Shown here piece after piece: positions 53,339 to 61,870 of a DNA stretch of 64,000 nucleotides. The first letter of the stretch is position 1; each line of letters begins with the position of its first letter. This DNA comes from Afifellaceae bacterium. GTDB lineage: Bacteria; Pseudomonadota; Alphaproteobacteria; Rhizobiales; Afifellaceae. The notes beneath the pieces were generated by a model, which saw only the letters and a program-made list of their open reading frames with translations, had not been told where the DNA came from and ran no database searches. The translations under genes were made by a program, and so were the position numbers. Where the stretch lies: positions 1 through 64,000 of the forward strand of contig JANQRH010000011.1 of NCBI GenBank assembly GCA_028284625.1. Direction: 5' to 3'.

Positions 53339-55070
53339 CGCCACCCGCCATGGACGATGCGCGGCGCTGGGCGACATCGTCGGGGAATAGTTTCAGCACC
53401 GAGGTGAGGGGGTTCGGCGCCGCCTGACCAAGCCCGCAGATAGAGGCGTCGCGCATGACCTCCGCAAGGTCGTTGAGCGTCGCCGCATCCCAATCGGGCT
53501 GGGCCATGAGCTGTACGGCTTTCTCCGTGCCGTTACGGCAGGGCGTGCACTGGCCGCAGCTTTCATCTTCGAAGAAACGCATGAGATTAAGCGCGACGTC
53601 GGTCATGTTGTCCTGGTCGGAGAGGATGATCACAGCATGCGATCCGACGAAGCAGCCATGCTCTTCAAGCGTGCCGAACTCAAGCGGCAGGTCGGCCATC
53701 GCCTCCGGCAGGATGCCGCCCGACGCACCGCCCGGCAGATAGGCCTTGAAGGCGTGACCCTCGCGCATGCCGCCGCAATGCTCCTCCACAAGCTGACGCG
53801 CTGTCGTGCCGGCCGGCGCAAGTTTCACGCCGGGCTCTTTGATGCGCCCGGAGACGGAATAGGAGCGCAGGCCCTTGGCGCCGCTGACACCCTGCGCGGC
53901 AAACCAATCGGCGCCGCGTGAAAGGATCTCCGGCACCCAGTAGAGCGTCTCGACATTGTTGACGAGCGTCGGCCGGCCGAATATTCCATCCTGCGCCACG
54001 AAGGGCGGGCGGTGGCGCGGATAGCCGCGCTTGCCTTCGATGGACTCAATCATCGCCGATTCCTCGCCGCAGATGTAGGCGCCGGCGCCGCGGCGAAGAT
54101 GCACGCGCGTATGCTGCGCCAAACCGGCGGCGTCGATCGCGGCGATTTCCTTCAGCAGGATTTCGCGCGCCGCCGGATATTCATCGCGCAGATAGAGGTA
54201 GATGTCCTCCGCTTCCACGGCCCAGGCCGCGATCAGCATGCCCTCCAGGAAACGATGCGGTTCGCGCTCCAGATAATAGCGGTCCTTGAAGGTGCCTGGC
54301 TCGCCTTCATCGGCGTTGACGGCCATCAGCCGCGGCTTGGGTTCGGCGCGCACGAACGTCCATTTGCGCCCGGTGGGGAAGCCGGCCCCGCCGAGCCCGC
54401 GGAGCGCGGCGTCTGACAGCGTCTCGATGATCGCCTCGACCGGCCGCGTGCCGGCAAGGCAGTCCTGCAGGACAGAATAGCCGCCGGCCGCGCGATAGGC
54501 GTCAAAGCCCTGGTACTCGGGCAGGCGGGGGGAGAAATCGCCTGAGGCGAGCGCTTCGGTGACGCGCTCCGTGTCGGCGTGGTCGATGTGGCGATGGCCA
54601 ATCTCGCAGACCGGTGCGGCGTCGCAGCGCCCCATGCACGGCGCGCGGACGACGCGCACGTTCGTGCCCGCTGCGGCGGCGAGGTCCTTCAGCAAAGTCT
54701 CGCCGCCGGCGAGCGCGCAACTCAAAGAGTCGCAAACGCGGATGGTCGTGCTGGGCGGCCGCTCTTCATTGTCCTTGACGATATCGAAGTGGGCGTAGAA
54801 GGACGCCACCTCGTAGATCTCGGCCATGGGGATGCGGAGCTCTTCGGCAAGCGCGTGCAGATAGCCGGCGGGCAGGCATCCTTCGCTGTCCTGGATGCTG
54901 TGCAGATATTCGATCAGAAGGCTGCGCTCGCGCGGCGCCCCGCCGAGAAGCGCCGACACCGCTTCGCGCTCTGCCGGCTTGAGCAACCGGCCCTTGGGGA
55001 AGAACGGCGAACGCCTCCGGCCGGACCCCGGCGGAACGGATCGCTTGTCAGGCGCGGCGACGTCGTTCAA
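53328..55070 (-). CDS. fdh1B: Formate dehydrogenase beta subunit, NuoE-NuoF fusion
   Basis: This 580-residue protein fuses a NuoE-like module and a NuoF-like module. Residues about 30-170 hold the thioredoxin-like [2Fe-2S] site with Cys113, Cys118, Cys145 and Cys149. From about 220 the FMN and NADH domain follows (RGLGGAGFPTGRKW, NADEGEPGTFKDRY, GAGAYICGEESAMIES) and ends with the [4Fe-4S] ligands ESCGQCTPCRNGT and SICGLG. It passes electrons from the alpha subunit to NAD+. Separate FdsG and FdsB proteins do this in Cupriavidus and Rhodobacter; the fusion is as in Methylorubrum Fdh1B. It is the first gene of the operon; no fdhD or small delta subunit gene is nearby. Confidence 0.9.
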   Translation of the reverse strand: MNDVAAPDKRSVPPGSGRRRSPFFPKGRLLKPAEREAVSALLGGAPRERSLLIEYLHSIQDSEGCLPAGYLHALAEELRIPMAEIYEVASFYAHFDIVKDNEERPPSTTIRVCDSLSCALAGGETLLKDLAAAAGTNVRVVRAPCMGRCDAAPVCEIGHRHIDHADTERVTEALASGDFSPRLPEYQGFDAYRAAGGYSVLQDCLAGTRPVEAIIETLSDAALRGLGGAGFPTGRKWTFVRAEPKPRLMAVNADEGEPGTFKDRYYLEREPHRFLEGMLIAAWAVEAEDIYLYLRDEYPAAREILLKEIAAIDAAGLAQHTRVHLRRGAGAYICGEESAMIESIEGKRGYPRHRPPFVAQDGIFGRPTLVNNVETLYWVPEILSRGADWFAAQGVSGAKGLRSYSVSGRIKEPGVKLAPAGTTARQLVEEHCGGMREGHAFKAYLPGGASGGILPEAMADLPLEFGTLEEHGCFVGSHAVIILSDQDNMTDVALNLMRFFEDESCGQCTPCRNGTEKAVQLMAQPDWDAATLNDLAEVMRDASICGLGQAAPNPLTSVLKLFPDDVAQRRASSMAGGDDR

Positions 55071-55286
55071 TCGAACCTCTCACGGCATGGCCACGACGGC
55101 GCAATCGCCGCCGCGCGGGATGATGTCGACCATAGCCGACAGGCCTTACTCAACCCGCACCCGGCGAGCGGTGCCGCTCGTCAGCGACACGGAATGTCCC
55201 GCAATCGTCGCCAAGCCTCTCGCAGGTCTGGTATTTTCGCCGCAAATGGGACTGAGATGTCAAATTCGCTCCAGGGGAGGAAACGG

Positions 55287-56291
55287 ATGACCGGGGCCAA
55301 GCGTTCGCTGCTTTCCCATGCCTTTGCCGGCGTGCTCTGTCTTGCCGGCGCTTTCGCCGCCGTGACCTCAGCGGCCGCTTGGGAGCCGGAGAAGCCGGTT
55401 GAGCTCATCATCATGGGCGGTGCGGGCGGCGGCACTGATCAGATCGCGCGGCTTCTGCAAGGATTGATCAAAGAGAAGGCGCTCTCGCCAGTGGCCTTCG
55501 TGCCGATCAACAAGGACGGCGAGTCCGGCGCGGAGGCATTACGCTATCTGCAGGCGAAGGCGGGCGACAATCACACGCTCATCGTCACGCTGAACGCCTT
55601 TTACACCGCACCCATCCTCCAGGACGATCTCGACGTCGACGTGGGTCAGTTCACGCCGATCGGGCGGATGGCGCTCGATAGGTTTCTCTTGTGGGTCGAC
55701 GCCACACGCGAGGACATCAATAACCTCGACACGTTCGTCGCGGCGGTGAAGGCGTCCGAGACGGGTTGGACCATGGGTGGCACCGGGTCCGGCCAGGAGG
55801 ACTCGGTTCTCATCGCCATGATGGAGGAAGCGCTTGGCGTCGAATTCGCCTATGTCGCCTATCCCGGCGGTTTTGCCGTGGCGAAGGCGCTGGCTAAAGA
55901 GCAGGTCGATGCAACCGTCAACAATCCGGCGGAACAGGAATCCTTCATGCGCGCCGGCGACACCAGGGCGCTGGTGCAATTCACGGCCGAGCGCACGGAT
56001 GCGTTTCCCGACGTTCCGACTGCCAAAGAGCTTGGCCACGACATCGAGTACTATTTCGAGCGCTCCATCTTCGGGCCACCGGGAATGAGCGAGGAGGCGC
56101 AGGCGTGGTATGCCGAGCTTTTCGGCGCGCTCTATCAATCCGACGAATGGCAGGCCTTTTGCGCGGAGGACGGGCTCGATTGCTTACAATGGATCGAAGG
56201 CGACGACCTCGCCGCCTTCCACCAAGCGCAGCTTGAGCGGCACAAAGCGTTTTTCGAGCGCGTCGGCGGAGACGCCTTGGCCGGCAAGTAA
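55287..56291 (+). CDS. Tripartite tricarboxylate transporter substrate-binding protein (TctC/Bug family), orphan
   Basis: This 334-residue periplasmic protein starts at ATG 55287 behind an excellent GGGGAGG site. A signal peptide (LLSHAFAGVLCLAGAFAAVTSAAA) is followed by the Bug fold (KPVELIIMGGAGGGTDQIARLL; YVAYPGG). Proteins of this family bind organic acids and related solutes with high affinity. No TctA or TctB membrane gene is next to it; the neighbours are the divergent formate dehydrogenase operon and a convergent RND pump. The genes nearby suggest, but do not show, an organic acid such as oxalate as ligand. Confidence 0.87.
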   Translation: MTGAKRSLLSHAFAGVLCLAGAFAAVTSAAAWEPEKPVELIIMGGAGGGTDQIARLLQGLIKEKALSPVAFVPINKDGESGAEALRYLQAKAGDNHTLIVTLNAFYTAPILQDDLDVDVGQFTPIGRMALDRFLLWVDATREDINNLDTFVAAVKASETGWTMGGTGSGQEDSVLIAMMEEALGVEFAYVAYPGGFAVAKALAKEQVDATVNNPAEQESFMRAGDTRALVQFTAERTDAFPDVPTAKELGHDIEYYFERSIFGPPGMSEEAQAWYAELFGALYQSDEWQAFCAEDGLDCLQWIEGDDLAAFHQAQLERHKAFFERVGGDALAGK

Positions 56292-56311
56292 TCGCGACCA
56301 AACGGCCGGCG

Positions 56312-59300
56312 CTACTCGGCCGGCGCGGGGCTCTCCACGACAACCGCGCCATCGTCGTCGGCTGCGGGCGCTTTTTCCTGGCCCGCGGCGTCGCGCTTGG
56401 CGATGTAGGTGTAGAACATCGGCAGCACGAACAATGTGAAGAGCGTGCCGATCGCCAAGCCTGACGCGATGACCAGGCCGATGGAGAAGCGCGCCTTGGC
56501 GCCGGCGCCGGAGGCGAGGACGAGCGGGATGACGCCGGTGACCATCGCCGCGGTGGTCATGAGGATCGGCCGCAGCCGAACCCGCGCCGCTTCGACGATC
56601 GCTTGCCGCTGCGGCACACCATGCTCGCGCTGCACGTTGGCGAACTCGACCATCAAGATCCCATGCTTGGTGATCAGTCCGACCAGCGTGATCAGTCCGA
56701 CCTGGGTGTAGATATTCAGCGTCGACAGGCCGAGATTGAGCGGCACGAGCGCGCCGAAGATCGACATCGGAACCGTCAGCATGATGATCAGCGGGTCGCG
56801 GAAGCTCTCAAACTGCGCAGCGAGCACGAGATAAATGATGATGACGGCGAGGCCGAAGGCAATCAGCGTCGTGTTGCCTTCGTTCACCTCCAGTCGCGAC
56901 TGGCCGGCGAAATCCTCAAAGAAGCCGGCCGGCATCACCTCCGCTGCGACCTCGCGCAGCGACTGCAATGCGTCGCCCGTGGCAACGCCAGGAATCGGCA
57001 GGCCGGATATGGTCGCAGAGTTCAGCCGGTTGAACTGCTCGATGGCAACCGGCGCCGCCTCCGTGTCGCTGCGGATCACGGCCGACAGCGGCACCATGCC
57101 GCCGGTGGCGCTTCTGACGTAATAATCGCCGAGGCTTTCCGGGTTGAAGCGTTCGCCTTGTGCGACCTGTGTGATGACGTCGTAGCTGCGCCCCTCGCGA
57201 TCGAAGCGGGAGACGGCGCCGCCACCAACCAGGGCCGTCAGCGTCGTTCCGATCTCGCTGACGGCAACGCCGAGTGCTGCGGCGCGATCGCGATCAATGG
57301 TGATGCGCGCCATCGGTTGCGTGAACGAGAGCGAGTTCTGCACCACGATGAAGCGGCCGCTCCTTTCCGCCCGGTTCTTGATCTCTTCGGCGACCTCAAA
57401 GACCTGTTCTGCGTCGCCGGTAGAGCGAATGATGTATTGCACGGGCAGGCCGCCGCCGGTGCCGGGCAGGGTCGGTGGCGCGAAGACGAAGGCCTGCACG
57501 CCGGCGACGCCGTTGAGCTTGTTTTGCACTTCCTGCTGGACCGCAGCCTGGCTGCGCTCGCGCTCGCCCCACGGCACCAGACCGAAACCGGCGAAGGCGG
57601 TATTGGTCCCGCCGAAGCCGACGACGGAGAACCGCGTGTCGATCTCCGGCACGCCATCGGTGGAGTCGCGCACCTCGTTGACGAAGAGCTCCGTGTAGTC
57701 CGACGTCGCATAGGCCGGTGCGTTAACGATGGAGAACATGAAACCGATGTCCTCCTCCGGCGCCAACTCGTTTGACGTATTGAGGAAGAGATAGACCATG
57801 GTGGCGGAAAGCGCCGTGACGATCATCAGCGTGACGACACGGTAATTCAGCGTCGACGCCACAAGCCGGCCGTACCACGCACTCAGGCGCTCAAAGCTCT
57901 TGTCGACGATTGCCTCGAACCGACTTGGTTTGGCGCCTTTCGGCCTCAGCACGCGGGCTGCCAGCATCGGTGACAAGGTCACCGCGATCACGCCGGAAAT
58001 GATGACGGCGCCGGCGAGCGTCACGGCGAACTCGCGGAAGAGCGCGCCGGTCAGGCCTTCCGCAAAGGCGATCGGCGTGTAGACAGCTGCCAGCGTAATG
58101 GTCATGGCAACCACCGGCCCAAAGATCTCGCGCATGCCGTTGATCGCCGCCAGCATCGCCTTCTCGCCGCGTTCCAGGTGGCGGTGGATGTTCTCCACAA
58201 CGACAATGGCGTCGTCGACCACCAATCCGATCGACAGCACCATGGCGAGCAGCGTCAAAAGATTGATGGAATAGCCCAAGAGATAAAGCAGGAAGCAAAC
58301 GCCGATCAGCGAAAGCGGAATTGTGAAGATCGGCACCAGAACGGAACGGAAGGAGCCAAGGAAGACGAGGATGACGAGAATAACGATCACGACCGCTTCG
58401 GCGATGGTCATGAACACTTCCTCGATCGATGCGCGGATGGCGCGCGCCGCATCGTAGACGAGCTCCATCTCCATGCCGGGCGGCAGCTCGTTTTGAACGA
58501 TCGGCAGCGCCGCCCTTACCGCTGCTGATGTGTCGAGCGGATTGGCGCCCGGCGAGGCGAAGACGCCGATGAATGTGCCTTCCTGGTCGTTGAACGTAAC
58601 GACCACGTCCTCGCTTTCTGCGCCATATTCGATACGGGCAACATCGCGCAGGCGTACGATCTCGTCGCCGTTAGCGCGCACCGGCAGCGCGCCGAACGAT
58701 TCCGGCGTCTGCAGCGTGGTCGCCGTCTCAATCGCGTAAGCGACGTATTCGTTCTCCGTGCGTCCGGGCGCTGAGAGGAAGTTCGAGGCGTTGATGGCGT
58801 TCAACACGTCGGCGGCGGTCACCTCCCGCGCGGCAAGCCTTATCGGGTCAAGCCAGACACGCATGGCGAATTCGCGGCCGCCGAGAATCTCCGCGTCACC
58901 GACGCCTTCGATGGTGGCGAAACGCGGCTGCACGACCTGCGACAGATATTCAGTGACCTGCTGCGGGTTCATGGTGCTGGAGCGCACCGCCAGATACATG
59001 AGCGCGAAGTTCTGGCCGGAGCCCTTCTGGACGACCGGATCCTCCGCGTCGGTGGGCAATTGCCCGCGCACCTCTTGCACCTTCGACAGCACGTCGATGA
59101 GCGCCTGATCGGGATCGGCGCCGAGCACCATGTTGACGGTGACGGTGCTGCGGGCGAGCGCGCTCTGGGAGGTGACGTAATCGACGTTGTCGGCGTTGAG
59201 CACGGCCTTGGCGAGCGGCGCGGTGATGAAGCCCTGCATCAAATCGGCGCTGGCGCCCGGATAGGCGGTGGTGACGGTGATTACCGATTCATCGACCTCC

Positions 59301-59413
59301 GGATATTCGCGCACCGTCATGCCGAAGAAACCCTGCAGCCCAAGCAGCAGGATCAGAATGGACGTGACGATTGTGAGGACCGGCCGCCGAATGAAGAGTT
59401 CGGAGAAGTTCAC
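56312..59413 (-). CDS. RND efflux permease (HAE1 family), system 2
   Basis: This 1,033-residue pump begins MNFSELFIRRPVLTIVTSI, typical of HAE1 pumps. Helix 4 has GLVVDDAIVVVENIHRH with the paired Asp residues, and the second half has TQVGLITLVGLITKHGILMVEF. It ends in an acidic tail. Its start overlaps the adaptor gene by 4 bases (ATGA). It is a paralogue of the pump at 39561, with distinct N- and C-termini. Confidence 0.93.
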   Translation of the reverse strand: MNFSELFIRRPVLTIVTSILILLLGLQGFFGMTVREYPEVDESVITVTTAYPGASADLMQGFITAPLAKAVLNADNVDYVTSQSALARSTVTVNMVLGADPDQALIDVLSKVQEVRGQLPTDAEDPVVQKGSGQNFALMYLAVRSSTMNPQQVTEYLSQVVQPRFATIEGVGDAEILGGREFAMRVWLDPIRLAAREVTAADVLNAINASNFLSAPGRTENEYVAYAIETATTLQTPESFGALPVRANGDEIVRLRDVARIEYGAESEDVVVTFNDQEGTFIGVFASPGANPLDTSAAVRAALPIVQNELPPGMEMELVYDAARAIRASIEEVFMTIAEAVVIVILVILVFLGSFRSVLVPIFTIPLSLIGVCFLLYLLGYSINLLTLLAMVLSIGLVVDDAIVVVENIHRHLERGEKAMLAAINGMREIFGPVVAMTITLAAVYTPIAFAEGLTGALFREFAVTLAGAVIISGVIAVTLSPMLAARVLRPKGAKPSRFEAIVDKSFERLSAWYGRLVASTLNYRVVTLMIVTALSATMVYLFLNTSNELAPEEDIGFMFSIVNAPAYATSDYTELFVNEVRDSTDGVPEIDTRFSVVGFGGTNTAFAGFGLVPWGERERSQAAVQQEVQNKLNGVAGVQAFVFAPPTLPGTGGGLPVQYIIRSTGDAEQVFEVAEEIKNRAERSGRFIVVQNSLSFTQPMARITIDRDRAAALGVAVSEIGTTLTALVGGGAVSRFDREGRSYDVITQVAQGERFNPESLGDYYVRSATGGMVPLSAVIRSDTEAAPVAIEQFNRLNSATISGLPIPGVATGDALQSLREVAAEVMPAGFFEDFAGQSRLEVNEGNTTLIAFGLAVIIIYLVLAAQFESFRDPLIIMLTVPMSIFGALVPLNLGLSTLNIYTQVGLITLVGLITKHGILMVEFANVQREHGVPQRQAIVEAARVRLRPILMTTAAMVTGVIPLVLASGAGAKARFSIGLVIASGLAIGTLFTLFVLPMFYTYIAKRDAAGQEKAPAADDDGAVVVESPAPAE

Positions 59414-60609
59414 GAGCGCTGGTCCCGTCCGTCGAGCGCCAGGGTGGCTGGGTCGACCGCGTTGTTGATGGTAACGGGCGCGTTGTTGGCGAGCTTGTTC
59501 TGTCCCGACGTCACGACCGACTGTCCGGCGGAGAGACCCTCGACGATCTCAATCATGTTGCCCTGACGGCGCCCCAGCGTCACGAAGACCTGCTTGGCGG
59601 TCAGGCTCGGTGCGCTCGGTGTGCTGTCCCCAGAATCTGCGTTGTCTGCGGCGTCTGCGTTGTCGCCTGCGGGCGCGGGCTCGGCGCCCGCCTCCGGCTC
59701 AACCTCCTCAACGACGAAGACGTAGTCGCCGTAGAGGCTGGTCACGACGGAGGTCTGCGGCAACGCGATCACGTTCTCAACGGCCGGCATCTGGACGCGC
59801 ACGCGGGCGAACTGGCCGGGCCGGAGTGCGTCGTCGGGATTGTCGATCTGCGCGCGCACCGACACGAGCCGCGTCTGCGGATCGATCTTCGGATCGATGC
59901 CGATGATGGCACCGTCGTAGGGAAAATCGCCCTCCGTCAGCCCGAAGCTTGCGGCCTGGCCGATATGCAGCTCGCCCATCATCTGTTCCGGGACAGTGAA
60001 GTCGACCTTCATCTTGTCGAGCTGCTGAAGCGTGGCGATCAGCGTGCCGGGCTCGGCGTATTGGCCGACATCGACGCGGGGGATGCCGATGGTTCCGGAG
60101 AAGGGCGCTTCGATCGCCTTCTGCTCCAGGACGGCGCGGATGCGCGCCAACGTTGACTCAGTATTGGCGAGCGCGGTCTGCGCATCCTCCAGCGTCGTCT
60201 CCGAAGCGACGCCGGTCTCGCGCAGCCGGCGCGCGCGCTCAAGCTGCGCGCGGTCGCGCTCCACCGCCGCTTCGGCAGAGATCAGATCGGCGCGCTGCAC
60301 CGCGTCGTCGATCTGCACGAGGAGCTGGCCGGCCTCGACGCGATCGTTCGCCTTGAAGTCGATCGTCTTAACGATGCCGGCCGCCTCGACCGCCACGTCG
60401 ACGCCTTGCCAGGCCCAAAGCGTGCCGATCGTCTCAATCTCAGGCGACCATGACGTGGGCTCGACCGTCGTCGCTGAGACCGTCACAGGCGGCGGCGTCA
60501 TGTTGGCGAAGAACTCGCCAATCATCTTGGAGCGAAACATGTTGAAGCCGATCAGGCCGCCACAGAGGATGACGACGAGCACCAGCGCGATCGCAAAGCG
60601 TTTGACCAT
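59410..60609 (-). CDS. RND efflux periplasmic adaptor, system 2
   Basis: This 399-residue adaptor starts at ATG 60609; the frame stays open to 60693, but those residues (CWRAPCDRIRERR...) do not look coding. An N-terminal anchor (FAIALVLVVILCGGLIGF) precedes barrel-sandwich segments (VDVAVEAAGIVKTI and IEAPFSGTIGIPRVDVGQYA) flanking a coiled-coil hairpin (DLISAEAAVERDRAQLERAR). A loop rich in Ala/Asp/Pro (about 315-345) interrupts the membrane-proximal domain. Partner pump follows with 4-base overlap. Confidence 0.9.
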   Translation of the reverse strand: MVKRFAIALVLVVILCGGLIGFNMFRSKMIGEFFANMTPPPVTVSATTVEPTSWSPEIETIGTLWAWQGVDVAVEAAGIVKTIDFKANDRVEAGQLLVQIDDAVQRADLISAEAAVERDRAQLERARRLRETGVASETTLEDAQTALANTESTLARIRAVLEQKAIEAPFSGTIGIPRVDVGQYAEPGTLIATLQQLDKMKVDFTVPEQMMGELHIGQAASFGLTEGDFPYDGAIIGIDPKIDPQTRLVSVRAQIDNPDDALRPGQFARVRVQMPAVENVIALPQTSVVTSLYGDYVFVVEEVEPEAGAEPAPAGDNADAADNADSGDSTPSAPSLTAKQVFVTLGRRQGNMIEIVEGLSAGQSVVTSGQNKLANNAPVTINNAVDPATLALDGRDQRS

Positions 60610-60851
60610 AGGCTGCCCGCTATATCCGAAAATGGATCGAAATCGGGCGTAACGCCTCTCGCGTATCCGATCGCAAGGCGCCCGCCAGCACATGCGCCCA
60701 CAGGACTTTCTAGGCTGGAGGCGCCGGCGAGCCTTATCGCAACGCGCCGTTTATTGCCAGTGCGCCGGGAGCCGCGGGCAACGCTCCTGACAAGTGCGGA
60801 GCGCCATGTCCGGCGCCATCGACGTTGCGCCGGCCGTCGGCCCGTGCTCCC

Positions 60852-60891
60852 TAGAGCCTCCATTCCGAGTTCTATCGGAATGGAGGCTCTA
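60852..60891. repeat. 17-bp perfect palindrome, first half of the compound repeat
   Basis: TAGAGCCTCCATTCCGA (60852-60868) and its exact inverse (60875-60891) flank a 6-base loop. It is followed after 11 bases by the GAGCATGATC palindrome. This two-hairpin arrangement with a T-rich spacer resembles dispersed intergenic repeats of Rhizobiales genomes. Confidence 0.8.
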
Positions 60892-60902
60892 TCTCTTTGT
60901 TG

Positions 60903-60951
60903 GAGCATGATCTTATCCGAAAACCGGTGTCCACTTTTCGGGATCATGCTC
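60903..60951. repeat. GAGCATGATC palindromic repeat, intact copy 1
   Basis: Outer arms GAGCATGATC (60903-60912) and GATCATGCTC (60942-60951) are perfect 10-bp inverted repeats; inner arms CCGAAAA (60917-60923) and TTTTCGG (60935-60941) are perfect too. The same element recurs at 63585-63633 and, damaged, at 43434-43469. Confidence 0.85.
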
Positions 60952-60972
60952 TAGCTTGCCAGCTAACGGATC

Positions 60973-61866
60973 ATGGATGGCGGAATGGCGCTCCAGTTCG
61001 ATTGTATCGCCGACATAAGGTGCCGGGTCGGCGAAAGTCCGGTTTACGATGAGCGCACCGGAACTCTGTATTTCGTCGATATATTGAGCCGGCTTATTTA
61101 TCGCCGCCACCGGGAAACGGGCGACCTTCAGACTTGCACCTTGGAAAGCGAAGTCTGCTCGCTCGGCCTTGCCGCCTCCGGGCGCCTGGTGGTGGCACTT
61201 CGCGACAAAGTGATCCTCTTCGATCCGGAATCGGATGCGCGCCAGGAGCTCTGCCAGATTGAGGACGACAATCCCGATACGCGGCTCAATGACGGGCGCG
61301 TCGGCCCGGACGGTGCGTTCTGGGTGGGCAGCATGGACGATCGTGTCGACAAGGAGCCGGTCGCCGCGCTCTATCGCGTCGATCCGTCCGGAGCGGTGGA
61401 GCGCAAGGTGAGTGGGCTGAAGGTGTCCAACGGCCTCGCCTGGACGGCCGACGGCGCGCTGATGTTTCACGCCGATTCGCGCGGGCCTTGGATTGACCGC
61501 TGGCGCTTCGACGTGGCGAGTGGCGACATCTCCGAGCGCACGCGGATCGCGGAACCGAATGTCGCTGTCGGCCGGCCCGATGGCGGGAGCTGCGACACGG
61601 AGGGCTTCTACTGGAGCGCCGGCGTTTCGGCCGGGCACATCAACCGCTTCGCGCCGGACGGGCGGCTCGTCGCCACCTACGATGCGCCGGTGCCGGCGCC
61701 GACCATGCCGTGCTTCGGCGGCCCGGACTTCCGCACCCTTTACGTGACGAGCCTGCGAGAGGGACGTTCAGCCGCGCTTCTTCAGCGGGCGCCGCGCTCC
61801 GGGGCGGTTTTTGCCGCCGAAACGCAAGTTGCCGGTTTCCCGTCCTGGCGGTTCCTTGATATTTGA
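60973..61866 (+). CDS. SMP-30/gluconolactonase-like protein
   Basis: This 297-residue six-bladed propeller protein has the metal ligands of the SMP-30 family: Glu21 (RVGESPVYDE), Asn106 (RLNDGR), Asn153 (VSNGLAWTADG) and Asp203 (RPDGGSC). Family members hydrolyse sugar lactones such as gluconolactone, using a divalent metal. The first ATG (60973) is used; the ATG at 60985 is equally possible, as neither has a strong ribosome site. The adenine deaminase gene begins 4 bases after its stop, so they are co-transcribed. The natural lactone is unknown. Confidence 0.88.
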   Translation: MDGGMALQFDCIADIRCRVGESPVYDERTGTLYFVDILSRLIYRRHRETGDLQTCTLESEVCSLGLAASGRLVVALRDKVILFDPESDARQELCQIEDDNPDTRLNDGRVGPDGAFWVGSMDDRVDKEPVAALYRVDPSGAVERKVSGLKVSNGLAWTADGALMFHADSRGPWIDRWRFDVASGDISERTRIAEPNVAVGRPDGGSCDTEGFYWSAGVSAGHINRFAPDGRLVATYDAPVPAPTMPCFGGPDFRTLYVTSLREGRSAALLQRAPRSGAVFAAETQVAGFPSWRFLDI

Positions 61867-61870
61867 GGGG

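Larger units (their letters stand above)
60610..60972. other. Intergenic region holding a compound palindromic repeat
   Basis: This 363-base gap between the divergent adaptor and SMP-30 genes holds two palindromes in tandem (60852-60891 and 60903-60951). The remaining sequence shows no coding content or recognised RNA. The short distance (21 bases) from the second palindrome to the SMP-30 start means the repeat may form part of its 5' UTR. Confidence 0.55.

Noticed and set aside
56284-56330. GCCGGC...GCCGGC repeats at the convergent tctC/RND junction
   Set aside because: The units are short self-complementary GC words expected by chance here and have no T-tract.
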